Notes: generated from the letters alone by a model not told the origin. Positions 1-12,050 are shown, numbered from the stretch's first letter. The stretch is 44,958 bases of DNA from Lingula anatina (GCF_001039355.2 NW_019775820.1:9423-54380), one strand, 5' to 3'. Numbers and translations: made by a program.

Positions 1-20
1 GGGGTGGGGGGGTGGGGGGG
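1..20. repeat. G-rich run at the window edge
   Basis: The first 20 bases are all G except two T. It could form a G-quadruplex, but its position at the very edge also fits a low-quality contig end. Nothing else is recognised up to the palindrome at 186. Confidence 0.6.
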
Positions 21-185
21 CTTTGCATAGGCGGACGACCATTCAAATAATCCTGGATCAGCCCCTGCACAGGGTGCGTCAGCGTCCCTTTCTTAGTATT
101 GTTGTTACACTGCAGGTATGGACACGGTGATATGGGCATAGCCCAACGTACTTAGACTGGGTTCCCATACTTAGATCAATCCATC

Positions 186-380
186 TGGATCGACCTAACT
201 CCCTGGGGGTTCATGGTAAATTGCTATCAGCTCAAGAGGCTTAAATGTCTGTCACGCCTACCGATTAAGCTTAGGGTAAAGATAATTACCCCTTAACAGC
301 TTTTCTAGGTGTGACAGACATTTAAGCCAGTCAAGTTGACAGCAATTTAGTGAGACTCCCCAGGGAGATAGATCGATCCA
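186..380. repeat. 75-bp-arm imperfect palindrome (hairpin or MITE-like)
   Basis: Arm 186-260 aligns without gaps to the reverse complement of 306-380, with about 60 of 75 positions identical by hand count; the innermost ~20 bases are nearly perfect. The spacer is 45 bases (261-305). Similarity seems to continue weakly outward. It lies directly upstream of the TATA box of the D-cysteine desulfhydrase-like gene. It could be a small non-autonomous inverted-repeat element or a fold-back sequence; I see no clear target-site duplication. Confidence 0.8.
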
Positions 381-405
381 AATATCTGTGGGAATGGTCT
401 CTTGG

Positions 406-413
406 TATAAATA
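406..413 (+). promoter_or_regulatory. TATA box of the D-cysteine desulfhydrase-like gene
   Basis: TATAAATA lies 89 bases upstream of the ATG at 495. A start site about 30 bases further on would leave a 5' leader near 55-60 bases. The box sits 26 bases outside the right arm of the palindrome. Motif and spacing are seen; promoter use is inferred. Confidence 0.55.
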
Positions 414-494
414 CCGCTGTGCCGCTTTTATAGCGATAACGCGTGCCAGATTGCCAGCGTAGAACTGATCGGACTGCAGTAAGAGGGAGGCAGT

Positions 495-3122
495 ATGGCC
501 ACGTCAAGCTTTTGCAGAATACCATATGAACCACCGGCATGGGCTTCAAAACTGAAAAAGATACCATCTTCTCGCGTTAAGGTAGGTCCAAAAGCCCTGC
601 GTTTAATACTATGAAGCTCATCACTTCATCAGTGAATCAACTCCTTTCCCCTACTTGTAGTGGTCTTGACTTATGCAGATAAGCTAATTCAGACACAAAT
701 CTACCGTTATATACAGATAGACGCTGCTGTATTAAATAGGTCAATACACTATAAACATGAATGGAGGCATAAATCAAGAATAGGAGTCGCTTAGCAGCAC
801 CGAGTCGCTGGCCAAGCAGCGGAAGAGCTACCCACAGTGACACATACATATTTAATAGAAGTATTATCTGGAAAGATGGATCTATGTTGCATAATGTAGA
901 TGGTTGAACGACATCACCATTTGGCCATAATAAGAAAATGGGCCACCGACACGGCTGATAGATTCCCCTATACATGCCTATACCCTCTAAACCGCAAGAT
1001 TTGTGGAAAAAATCCATATCGCCGGAAACAAGTTTGCAGGCCACTCAGGCCCACGCTGATCTGTAACGTCACTTGCGAACAGACTACACTCTTGATTCAA
1101 ATCTCAATTGTGTTTTATTTATTCCAAATGTGACAAGAATGGTAGTCCGCGAGGAACCGGTAGTCCATTCCCTACTACGTTCGTCCCATATAGGCCTGCC
1201 TTTAAGACTAACTCCAACCTGTACTAGTCATATGTGACACTGGACTTTTATCTAGGACTAACATTCCAGTCACATCGGTACGGAGTTTCCGAGTCTGGAT
1301 GTAAATTATCCGAACTAACCATAGAGCACGATAATTTGATATAAGTCAAGAGTTATATACTCAACGCACAATTGAATAATTCAGGAATTTTTCACGGTTG
1401 TTAACGCTTATGTATCCTTTTTAATATCAGTTAGCTCACGCAGACACCCCGATTCATGAGTGGAAAGTCCCTGGAGTAAAGGCTCCGTTCACACTTCACG
1501 TAAAGCGAGACGACCTAACTGGCAGTACGCTTACCGGAAACAAGGTAAGTTCTCTGTCAGCATATTTTTAATGTGGATTTCACAATTCAAGGTTAAAAAC
1601 GCACTGCTTCAACATATCTAGATTTATACCTTGCTTAAATTTATTGACCCAAACCTTGGTTGTTGCGATGGCAGACTGTCTCTACCTATGCACAGTACAT
1701 ATTTTTCTGCAGCCCTTTTGACGTTGACAACTATTTGAAGTTGGAGAGAGTTGAGCTGGGGAGATGTTTTCAAGGAATGATTCTGCATGTTGACATGTTC
1801 CTCCTTAGATCGCCGTGACAACAAGTTGTATGGTTACAGATTGTAGCATTTAGGCCCTGCTAGTTTTTTTCTTTTTTATTTCATTTTGGTTTCTTCAGGC
1901 ATATTTCTTTATACAGAACGTATTGTTGTTTTTTTTTCAAGGTTCGAAAGTTAGAGTTTTTGTTGGCAGATGCTTTGGACAAGGGTTGCAAGCACATAAT
2001 TACATGTGGTGGAATTCAGTCTAATCACTGTAGAGCCACAGCGGTGGCGTCAGCTCAGATGGGATTGAAGAGTCACCTAGTGCTTCGGTCAAAATTGAAG
2101 GTTAGTAATGCTAGAAGTGTTGAAGTGGTACGCAAAGTTGCTTCTAGATTAAAAAGGTTGTAAAAGAACGATGTCAGCGTGAAAGTCCTATTGTCTTGGC
2201 AATACGGTGATGAAGTGTTCAGGCTGACTTCAAAATATAGGTTAAAATATTATGCTAGTTGTTACATCTATTTGAAATAAAAGAAAGGGTGGAGAATATG
2301 TGGAATATGCTTGAACAAAAGTGATAGATGAGAAAGTAGTTACTGCAACACATATGTAACTTTATAAACCTACATGCATCTTCCATACATGTACCCCGTC
2401 GTCAGTGTCATTTTAGTAACTTTTACCAAGCGTCGGCTAGTGACTGTATCAATATCCAATACTTGATTAATCCAACACTCGCGATAAATTGAAATCTGTA
2501 GTATCTGAGTGCAATGTGGATGAATCCAGGTCCCTTGTTTGCTCACGTTTCTGATGCCACACGGGGAGCATAGCCACCCTGGATTTTAGAGATGTCAGAG
2601 GCATGCTGATAGCATGGCACAGGGGCAGATCCAGATATATTTTTTGGCAGTCTTCCAAATCATCTCTCTTGAGCCATCGTCCGTTTTTGCCGTCTTCCGA
2701 CAAAAAAATTTAAATGCCCGTCAATGTAAACTTGAAAAAATTTAACCGTCTTCCAAAAGACCCAGAAGACGGCCTCCCGCCCCTTAGCAGGGTTGTAAGG
2801 CGGTGAGTTTCTAGTGACCTATAAAATTCAGGTTGATGATAGTGGGGAGGGGGGCAAATCTGGACTTATCCAGCTTGCAATGTTGACTTTTACAAATAAA
2901 AAAATAATAATAAATAAATAAATAAAAATACAATACCTATACCTACTTAAACCAGTGAATTAATGTGAATACAAAATTAGCACACCCTGATATCTCCTAA
3001 GGAATAAACTCTGAACACAACGTGTGTACACATAAAAAAGAAAGGTTAGTTACCATCTTAGAGTAGCGGAATGGTAACCTCTCTCACAGAACTAGCTCTT
3101 CATACCCTGGGCTGTCTTGCCC

Positions 3123-3174
<52 letters not shown>

Positions 3175-4795
3175 TGTCTCCACGTGCTTTGTGTTGTTTA
3201 TAAATATGTTTGGGTCTCAGAACACGTAGGCGAAACGCAAAACTGCTTTCTTTGTTTCTTTTCGTGCCATTCCCGTCAGATTGCTACTCTTGTTGCATTG
3301 CATCATAGTTTCCAGGTTTATACATAGACAGCTTGTAAAACACCGCGGTGAATTAATGATAGAACAGCTTGCCTAGTCTTTTATCATATCAGCACACACT
3401 TGCAGCATGTGGCTGCCTAAAATGTGAAGACGGCGAGCGGACGCTAGTACTCTGATACTCGATAAGTAGGGATGGAAAATTAGGCTACTGACAAGCATAT
3501 TTTTATTCTAGAATTCTGAAGACGTTCCCTGCAATGGCAACCTGCTTCTTGACAGAATGTGTGGTGCCCAAATCTACATCGTGCCTTGGGAAGGTACTTA
3601 CGAGTCTCATCTCAAACCAAGTATGGAAAATATTGCTAGAGGAATTAAGTAAGGAAAATAATTTCATTTAATTTATTTATTTATATAATTATTTTTATTT
3701 ATTCCATAACTAAGTATTTATGACCTCAAAACCTGGCGAATGGCCCAATAAATTTCTTTAGAAAACGATGCGCTTTTACTGAAGTCGGTTAAAATTAATA
3801 CTTAACATAATCCAATTTCTGACGGATTACCAGATATCTTCTCTAGCTGTTATGAAATTGTATAGTTAGTCTTTCCAAGGACGTTCTTGGTCTTTAAGTC
3901 AATTTTGTAACACCTGGAGAAGACCTCTTGGCAGAGTATAGATTTTCAGTGTGCTGATACGTTATGTTGTCGAATGGATCATCCCACATGGCATTTTAAG
4001 CTGGTAATATATTATCTTCAGTAATTACGTGTTTTTCGATGTTTTATTTATAGGGAGACAAGTGGAGAAGACTCGTACCTCATTCCAGTTGGTGGGAGTA
4101 ATTCGGTCGGACTTTTTGGCTACATAACAGTATTTCATGAAATGATTTCACAGGTATGTGACCTTAAACAAAATACAATAAAGTAATATGGTGTAACATT
4201 ATTTTCTTTACATATCGTGATTTAATTTAAATATCCTATATAACAGTAGTTGTTGAATAAAAATTCAGTTTTTCCTGTCCCATATGAGCTACTAGTATAT
4301 TCCACTTAAGAGAATATTTAATCGTTTGTCTAATTCCCATTCCTTTTTTCCTAGGGAAATTATTCTAACAACTTTGGGTTTCATTTTCTTGTAAATAGCT
4401 CATTTTTCTCATTGAGGGTATACTTTAAGCGATACAGGCCGCACCGGTAGCTTTAGAGAGATTGACAGCGCTCGACACGGAAAATTATTAGCATATATAG
4501 TGTACCGGTGCTGATTGTATTTTTCAGTGGGAAAATGAGAAGTACATAAATTTGTGTATTTATTATATAGGGCTATACAAATACCAGCACTGATTATCTT
4601 TTTACTGCAGGGTATTTTAGACAATTTTGATGACATAGCCTTTGCCTGTGGAAGTGGAGCTACTGCTGCAGGGCTTGCTGTAGGAAACTACCTGAACGGG
4701 TCCAAGCTCAAGTATGTTGGAAAATTTTAAAATATGGCCGTTATCTGCAGTTTCTTGCAATAAGACTGCATAGTGAACAAGTTGATTGAGGAGTA

Positions 4796-4858
<63 letters not shown>

Positions 4859-6707
4859 CTGGTGAATTTGTTAGGGAAACATGCTACTGAACTTGATAAG
4901 GTCGGCGTTTTTATTTTTGTTCCCATGGCAACGTAGGTCACTCTATCGATTCTTGGCGCGTTTTCTGAACGCGTTTCTAGACCAATTTTGCATACGCTTT
5001 ATTTCAACTAGAGGTAATTGACTTAAATAATTTGCAACAGGAATCCCATGCTGGGGGACCTCGTGTTGTTTCCTTGCTGTATATATTAGTTACATTTTTA
5101 GAATCCATGCCCTGATCGTGTGTGAGGATGCCAAGTTCTATAATGCCGCTATCAATGAGATGTTGGACGACGTTGGGCTGACTGACGTACGCTCAGAGGA
5201 CATGGTGGACATGATTGAAGGTCCTGAAAACCAAGGCTATGGGGTGTCCACCCAGGAAGAACTAGGTTAGAGATGGACATTGATTTATTTTAAATTGTTT
5301 GTTTCAGTACCACCAACAATAACAGAATGCTCAATATCCAGCGCTTGTTATCTCGTTACTTGCCATAGTGGAAGTCAATTTGACTTGTTAGGTTGCAGTG
5401 GTTATATGGGGCTTAAGGTCACTAATAGTAAAAGGACCAAAGTCATAGAAACAAAGCCCTGGGCTTATAAGTTTTTGTAAAAAATTAAAACAAACTTCCC
5501 AAAAGGCCAATTAATGACGGGGATTAAGTACAGTGTCCAACGGATGGCGCTCTGGCGCCAATTTGAGGGGAAAAATGCCGTTTTCGGTATTGGGATTTTC
5601 TCTATAACCAAAACAGCTATTCAAGTGATTCAAAAGGCCTCATAAAGCTGGGTGAAAGCACTACAGCGGGGTACCAGGGAATTGTCTTAAACTATTTACC
5701 TTTGATATTATCATCTATTATGTTAAATCAGCCCATANCAAACTTTTCTCTTCCCCCATAGTGTACTAGCTAGACTTCTTAGCTGCTAAGCTGATGTAAG
5801 ACTTATGACCTATTACCGCACACGTAATCGGCTTATAACTCATTAACTGTGCTCCGACCCCCTCATGGCAACGGCCCTTAGTAACAGAGGCGTGGCTTAG
5901 TTGTCAGCCTGACTGGGGCGCGTGCCGGTTGAAAAACTCATCAAAAGACACATTTTGCGATGCAAATTCATAAAGATTATTACATCCAACGTTAGATACT
6001 TTTTTGATTAATATAAACACACAAAAAACTCAAAAACATGATTTTAAGCGTATTTAACCCTATCACCGGCCTTAAGTACGTTCAGTAGTTCATTGTGACG
6101 TTAGGATTACGATACAGCTAATGTAATAATTTGAATATGCCGCTTAATGAAATAAGTATGTTAATTCTGAAACTAAACCATGGATATTATCAATATACTT
6201 ACATCTGGGAATTATCGACATTAGGGCGCATTTTCCGGGATGTTTTTTGGCCATTTTGGTGTAATATATGTGGTAATACATTCTTGATATTATATGTTAT
6301 TACCTTTCATTAGATTACTTCATTCAAGTGGGCATTGATACGGGTGTCATTGTCGATCCAACCTACACGGGCAAAGCTGTGAAGTTCCTGGTTCAAGAAA
6401 TGAACAACCACCCTGATAGGTTCAAGGGTAGAAGGGTATTATTTCTGCACACAGGTTTGTTTTTTTTCTTCATCAAACTAAAATATGATCTGAAATCTGA
6501 TCTGATCGATATGTAAACATAGCGAAAATCTACGAGGAATTTGACAAATTCAAAGTACAATGCATTACTCGCCTGAGTGGACGCTGGTTCTGGGAATAAC
6601 TAATATATTCCTTTACAGGTGGCATCTATGGACTGTTTGATGGACGGATGGACAACGTATTAAAGCAGCACGAAATGACCAATAGAGTCAAGATCCTTTA
6701 TGACTAA
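495..6707 (+). CDS. D-cysteine desulfhydrase / ACC deaminase-like PLP enzyme, nine exons, complete
   Basis: Exons: 495-581, 1431-1544, 1942-2100, 3512-3648, 4054-4153, 4611-4711, 5102-5265, 6314-6454, 6619-6707; 1092 nt, 363 residues, all borders GT/AG and in phase. Fold-type II PLP enzyme; family members convert D-cysteine to pyruvate, ammonia and H2S, or deaminate ACC. The N-terminus has the PPAWAS and TPIHEW motifs of the plant enzymes. The predicted Schiff-base lysine is K67 in LTGNK, the last residue of exon 2, followed by [12 protein letters not shown]. The substrate loop [10 protein letters not shown] covers residues 89-98, the PLP-phosphate loop CGSGAT 212-217, and [10 protein letters not shown] is near the C-terminus. 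The start was chosen because ATG 495 has A at -3 and G at +4. No clear signal or targeting peptide. An N (5738) lies in intron 7. Desulfhydrase is favoured over ACC deaminase only by overall similarity. Acceptor 1431 is the best choice for exon 2, but 1444 is possible. Confidence 0.9.
582..1430 (+). other. Intron 1 of the desulfhydrase-like gene
   Basis: 849 bases between donor AAG|gtaggt and acceptor atcag. It carries a 135-codon antisense open frame (637-1044) with two hydrophobic stretches that matches no family I know. I see no other structure. Confidence 0.6.
3128..3172. repeat. (TA)n microsatellite
   Basis: About 22 uninterrupted TA dinucleotides in intron 3 of the desulfhydrase-like gene. 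Confidence 0.95.
4799..4857. repeat. (AT)n microsatellite
   Basis: About 29 AT dinucleotides in intron 6 of the desulfhydrase-like gene, 90 bases past the donor of exon 6. Confidence 0.95.
5738..5738. other. Single undetermined base (possible contig join)
   Basis: An isolated N in intron 7 of the desulfhydrase-like gene. Exons on both sides continue the same protein in phase, so the join, if it is one, is correct at gene level. Confidence 0.6.
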
Positions 6708-7021
6708 CCGCGGCGAGTTGTGGGTCTCTTGAGGTGTGAGTGAAGTACTTATTCTGCACTCCGTCCTTCACAGCAGAGTAACGACAGGAGGGGAGGAAAA
6801 AGGATCAGGATATATTGAACTTGAGCTGGTCACATTATCTATTAGATTTTTTTCAGACGCTTTTGTCAACAGGGGGAGCTAATCTGCTCGGACTAAAACA
6901 ACAAGAACGTCGGGCTCTTAATGAAGCCCATTGTAGCACCAGCCGGTGTCACTTTGTGGCCAAACTTTCTGTCTTGTGTTGAGACGAAAATGTCCGTGAA
7001 TGTGATAAGCATAATACGATA
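6708..7021. other. 3' flank of the desulfhydrase-like gene
   Basis: Unique sequence after the stop codon. I see no canonical AATAAA here; an ATTAAA occurs at 7083, inside the duplicated block. No gene recognised. Confidence 0.4.
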
Positions 7022-8636
7022 TTGCGTCAGTCAGCTATTGCAAATATAAAGTTACCCTGTGAGATAGGGGCGTATACCAGATATTAAAATCGGGAAGGGA
7101 GGTCAAACCTGTTCCGGCATGGTTCTCTATTTGCAGGAATGCTACCAGGAATGATCTCTGTGTTGTTCATGTATACACATTGTTCAGCACACAATCTAAT
7201 AAGGAAAATCAGTACATGAGACTGATTAGCCGATTAAAGACCTTTCACACATCAAGATTTTGGATATTTACTCTTCATGTTTAGTATATCACACTAGCAT
7301 GTTGTTTGCAATACAAACTCGACAAAATAGAATATTTTTGTTTTTATAAGTTAAAGCCAAAAAGCAAATTTCTAATTGTCCAGTGTATAGTAAATGTGTA
7401 GAATGGGAACATCCAAAACCATGGAAAATATATCTTCAGAATCATGCGATTTGCATGATTTTTCTTTAAAAATTGCATTCTTCGTTCAGCCCTCGAGCAT
7501 TGCGTGTTATTTGAATTAAAGCTAGTTATTCAGTGTGTTGAAGAGTGGATAAGATAAGCAGATGCGTAAAAAGCAAATTTTAATCGTGGACGGGATGGGG
7601 GGCTAAACATGAAAAACAAAAGCGACAAGGGAATATATATCTGCAAAATTTGGGAACCTGAAGTTGGACATAGGTTAACTAGGGTCTCGACCAGCGGATA
7701 TAAGCGGCGGGGAAAATACGAACGTTTTCCTCATTACACATTGTTTTCAATTCAATAGGTTTCAAAACTATATGATATTATTTTACTCTACCTACAAAAT
7801 CGTTTCCAACGGCATTAAAATCGTTTTCACTTTTGCGAAATAATAATCTTTAGTTCAAAAAGTCCAGTTTAGACGTATCAAATAAAACAACAACTAATGT
7901 TAACTTTCTCATATCCCCAATGATGTTGAGACAAGTAACATATTTTCCGATCCGCTCATAAAATTTTTCCAAAATGCTGAGATATGATTTAAAGCCCACT
8001 TTAGTTGGCGTTAAATATGAGGTACAATGATAAATGGTTTGTAGTTCATCGTGTAAGTGCAGAAGGACAAACATGTACTCTGTTGACTATGATAAATACT
8101 GAAAAAAAAAAAAAAAAAAAAAAACGCGAATGAATACTCAGAAACAAAACTATGTATATCATGTGCTGAAATTATCTTTCAATCATTACTTCATTTCTTT
8201 GTAAAAGGCGCGCATTAGTGCGAGTCTGCCCGGGATGCTGTAAAAGCGCTTTCTGCTGTTTCACTTTTAACCACGTGCAGGACGGTAAAGATCTATGTAG
8301 GATGCTTTTTTGTTTAATGTATAAAAAAAAAACACCCAAATATCAGTTAAACCGTATATATATATATTTATTATGAATAACAAGAGATCTTTTGCAAAAT
8401 CACAATTCGTATTGTGCCTTAAGTGCGTAATCACACTTTCAAAAAATAACAATTCAGATCAACATGGATATTTATTATTGTGACCTTTACTTGAGAAAAA
8501 TAAATAAGCATATCCAAGTCATTTCAAATGACCTTTAACAGAAATATATACATGTTAAATAACCTAAGTCTTGGACGTTAGTCGTCCAAGCTTAAGCTTA
8601 ATAAATTAATATAGTACAGCCATTTAAATTGGCCAC
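7022..8636. repeat. 1.6-kb duplicated block, copy 1
   Basis: Nearly identical, base for base, to 8638-10243, with scattered substitutions and a few indels (for example an A run of about 24 at 8101-8124 that is short and interrupted in copy 2). No coding exon is recognised inside. Small open frames in it are repeated in copy 2 and look non-coding. Confidence 0.95.
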
Positions 8637-8637
8637 N
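8637..8637. other. Single N between the two copies of the duplicated block
   Basis: Copy 1 ends exactly at the N and copy 2 starts on the next base, a pattern expected when two allelic contigs are placed end to end. Confidence 0.8.
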
Positions 8638-10243
8638 TTGCGTCAGTCAGCTATTGCAAATATAAAGTTACCCTGTGAGATAGGGGCGTATACCAGATAT
8701 TAAAATCGGGAGGGGAGGTAAAACCTGTTCCGGCATGGTTCTCTATTTGCAGGAATGCTACCAGGAATGATCTCTGTGTTGTTCATGTATACACATTGTT
8801 CAGCACACAATCTAATAAGGAAAATCATTACATGAGACTGATTAGCCGATTAAAGACCTTTCACACATCAAGATTTTGGATATTTACTCTTCATGTTTAG
8901 TATATCACACTAGCATGTTGTTTGCAATACAAACTCGACAAAATAGAATATTTTTGTTTTTATAAGTTAAAGCCAAAAAGCAAATTTCTAATTGTCCAGT
9001 GTATAGTAAATGTGTAGAATGGGAACATCCAAAACCATGGAAAATATATCTTCAGAATCATGCGATTTGCATGATTTTTCTTTAAAAATTGCATTCTTCG
9101 TTCAGCCCTCGAGCATTGCGTGTTATTTGAATTAAAGCTAGTTATTCAGTGTGTTGAAGAGTGGATAAGATAAGCAGATGCGTAAAAAGCAAATTTTAAT
9201 CGTGGACGGGATGGGGGGCTAAACATGAAAAACAAAAGCGACAAGGGAATATATATCTGCAAAATTTGGGAACCTGAAGTTGGACATGGGTTAACTAGGG
9301 TCTCGACCAGCGGATATAAGCGGCGGGGCAAATACGACCGTTTTCCTCATTACACATTGTTTTCAATTCAATAGGTTTCAAAACTATATGATATTATTTT
9401 ACTCTACCTACAAAATCGTTTCCAATGGCATTAAAATCGTTTCCACTATTGCGAAATAATAATCTTTAGTTCAAAAAGTTCAGTTTAGACGTATCAAATT
9501 AAACAACAACTAATGTTAACTTTCTCATATTCCCAATGATGTTGAGACAAGTGACATATTTTCCGATCCGCTCATAAAATCTTTCCAAAATGCTGAGATA
9601 TGATTTAAAGCCCACTTTAGTTGGCGTTAAATATGAGGTACAATGATAAATGGTTTGTAGTTCATCGTGTAAGTACAGAAGGACAAACATGTACTCTGTT
9701 GACTATGATAAAATACTGCAAAAGAAAAAAACGCGAATGAATATTCAGAAACAAAACTATGTATATCATGTGCTGAAATTATCTTTCAATCATTACTTCA
9801 TTTCTTTGTAAAAGGCGCGCATTAGTGCGAGTCTGCCCGGGATGCTGTAAAAGCGCTTTCTGCTGTTTCACTTTTAACCACGTGCAGGACGGTAAAGATC
9901 TATGTAGGATGCTTTTTTGTTTAATGTATAAAAAAAAAACACCCAAATATCAGTTAAACCGTATATATATATATTTATTATGAATAACAAGAGATCTTTT
10001 GCAAAATCACAATTCGTATTGTGCCTTAAGTGCGTAATCACACTTTCAAAAAATAACAATTCAGATCAACATGGATATTTATTATTGTGACCTTTACTTG
10101 AGAAAAATAAATAAGCATATCCAAGTCATTTCAAATGACCTTTAACAGAAATATATACATGTTAAATAACCTAAGTCTTGGACGTTAGTCGTCCAAGCTT
10201 AAGCTTAATAAATTAATATAGTACAGCCATTTAAATTGGCCAC
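8638..10243. repeat. 1.6-kb duplicated block, copy 2
   Basis: Second copy of 7022-8636. After its last bases the sequence runs on into the 3' flank of the ChaC-type gene. Probably the other haplotype of the same locus rather than a true tandem duplication. Confidence 0.9.
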
Positions 10244-10277
10244 TGACATAAACTTCACAAGCACCACCTATATACAC

Positions 10278-10283
10278 TTTATT
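10278..10283 (-). terminator. Polyadenylation signal of the ChaC-type gene
   Basis: AATAAA on the minus strand, about 57 bases beyond the stop codon of the ChaC-type gene. Position and motif are canonical. Confidence 0.55.
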
Positions 10284-10339
10284 AGCACCATCTGTTAGGT
10301 TTATGTGACTCGCACAGTTCTCATAAACACAGTGTTCAG

Positions 10340-11683
10340 TCAACTAGCACTTTGCATTCTGGAGCAGTTGCAAATGAGGCATGTTTCGTCATCGGAAGCG
10401 TTATCAAATAAGTGATTTTCAGGCTCGCACTCTGGCGTACCATACACCCTAACCTTTCTACCGTGCTGTAGAGGTGGGACAGGTTTGAGATTGGAGGTTT
10501 TCTCAGCTTGCAGAGAACCGTTGTGAAGCGCCATATTTTCACCGTACTCTAGATCTGGGTTGTTTTCTATTAACGAGAACACGTGATCTTTCAAATACAC
10601 TGTGAATCCCATTTGTTCTAGGTTCTTTAAAATCAATTTTTCCAGGGTGTAAAGGTCATCCTCCTCTACGTTAGGCAAGTGCTGTTGCATGAAGTTGGCA
10701 ATTTTCAGAACGTATTCTGCATTGTGTCCACAAAATCCCCGAGCTTTGGAGACCTGATGTGCCACCTGCTCCACCGTTTCAGGCCCTGTATATAGATGGT
10801 TGTCTGGGGTTGCCGAATAAATCCATACAGAGACAGTGTCCTCTTTATCTTTCTGATAAAAGGTTTCAGTGAATGTTGTGTACCCTCCTAACGTGCACTC
10901 TCGCAAGTCTAAATGGTCCATTGCTTCAGCTATCTGATCATCTCCAACTAATAGGTAAGCTAGGCCCCAAACTTTGCTCTGAAATTGAACAAAAGCACAT
11001 ACTTAAGTTTTTATGATATTTTCCGTTTATCATTCCGTGCCTCTTTTGATAAAAACAGGGCAACAAAGCACGCCAGTGATCCATCTGGAAATAATAGCAC
11101 GCAAGCTGCACGTGGCTAATTTGCATAATATATACTTCACGAAGCAAGCTGATGCAATGATCGCTACGTGACAGAGTGGCTGTGGCGTCTACATGCAGCT
11201 ATCCGAAATGGCACACAACATACCTTATCCAAGTCGGCGCTCGTATCTTTCTAGCATTTATGTTATGTTTAATAAAGGAAAACGAACTCACCTCATTTTC
11301 TTTCACCAATGTCGCAACTCTTCCAGGCTAAAATTGTAAACAAATCAAAATTGGATCAATGCAAGGGCCTAAACAAAACGTGACCATTAGAAAGTCTTTC
11401 AATGTGGAGTGTGCTCTTGCTTTGCGTTTAATTTATCCATTCTAGCATAGAGTAAAATGTATCTAAAATATATTAAGTGGCCTGGAAACGTATATTGTAT
11501 ATGACGAAGTGAACTCACGTATTCAGACGTTCCTCTATGGGATATGCTTCCTTGCCAAAACCGTCTCGCGTACCCTTCGATAAAACCTATTATTTTTTCT
11601 GTATAAGTAAATCCTGGTTTCCAGATCAATGAACCATACCCGAACACCCACATAGAGGGTGTTTCGTGAGGGCTGCTAGGCAT
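10340..11683 (-). CDS. ChaC-family gamma-glutamylcyclotransferase with a C-terminal extension
   Basis: Exons in coding order: 11683-11519, 11327-11292, 10978-10340; 55 + 12 + 212 = 279 residues, all phase 0. The ChaC family cleaves glutathione to 5-oxoproline and Cys-Gly in the cytosol. The substrate loop is [11 protein letters not shown] (residues 11-21), [12 protein letters not shown] follows, then PGRVATLV on the small exon 2. The catalytic glutamate is E94 in HLDLREC, ahead of GGYTT, and later comes [13 protein letters not shown]. Human CHAC1 and CHAC2 have about 222 and 184 residues, so the last ~80-90 residues are extra; the tail ends with three cysteines (TCLICNC). The first ATG has G at -3; a second ATG at codon 11 has a poor context. 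The family is certain, but I cannot assign CHAC1 or CHAC2. Confidence 0.92.
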
Positions 11684-11770
11684 TGCGTCGATTTTTGTCT
11701 TTACACACTCTCTCACCAGCAATAACAACTGCAACTGTGTGTTTACTAGTTTGCGGACAGGCAGCAATTG

Positions 11771-11810
11771 TATATATAGTATGTCTGACGTCATTATAGT
11801 AACGTCCAAT
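11771..11810 (-). promoter_or_regulatory. CCAAT - CRE - TATA promoter of the ChaC-type gene
   Basis: In minus-strand order: an ATTGG (inverted CCAAT box, 11810-11806), a perfect palindromic CRE TGACGTCA (11793-11786), and a TATA-type CTATATATA (11779-11771). The TATA box lies about 90 bases before the ATG at 11683, so transcription would start near 11740-11750. CRE/ATF sites in front of a ChaC gene fit the known ATF4/CHOP control of vertebrate CHAC1. Motifs are seen; regulation is inferred. Confidence 0.6.
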
Positions 11811-12029
11811 CGCGTTTCTTTCCCATTATGACGTGCCCATTCATTCATTACGCCTCCTAGCTGATGCAACCCGCATTGAGAGACCTGCAGGGTCCAGTTC
11901 GAAGGGTCAACTACTTTGTTATGTGTTTGTATGTATCCTGTTTACAATCAGAATCCGGTTTGATCTGGTTCCGATTAAGTGTGGTACACACTGTCTGCGA
12001 ATTTTGTGAAATGTAGTAGACCCCTGCAG

Positions 12030-12050
12030 GTGTGTGTGTGTGTGTGTGTG
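12030..12050. repeat. (GT)n microsatellite
   Basis: Ten TG dinucleotides upstream of the ChaC-type promoter. Confidence 0.9.

Noticed and set aside
637-1044. 135-codon antisense open frame with hydrophobic segments in intron 1 of the desulfhydrase-like gene
   Set aside because: No recognisable domain, no splice partners, and it lies in an intron between two well-supported exons; probably chance.
7850-10059. Pairs of near-identical small open frames (7850 and 9499; 8267 and 9874)
   Set aside because: They are the same sequence in the two copies of the duplicated block, with no splice structure or family similarity.
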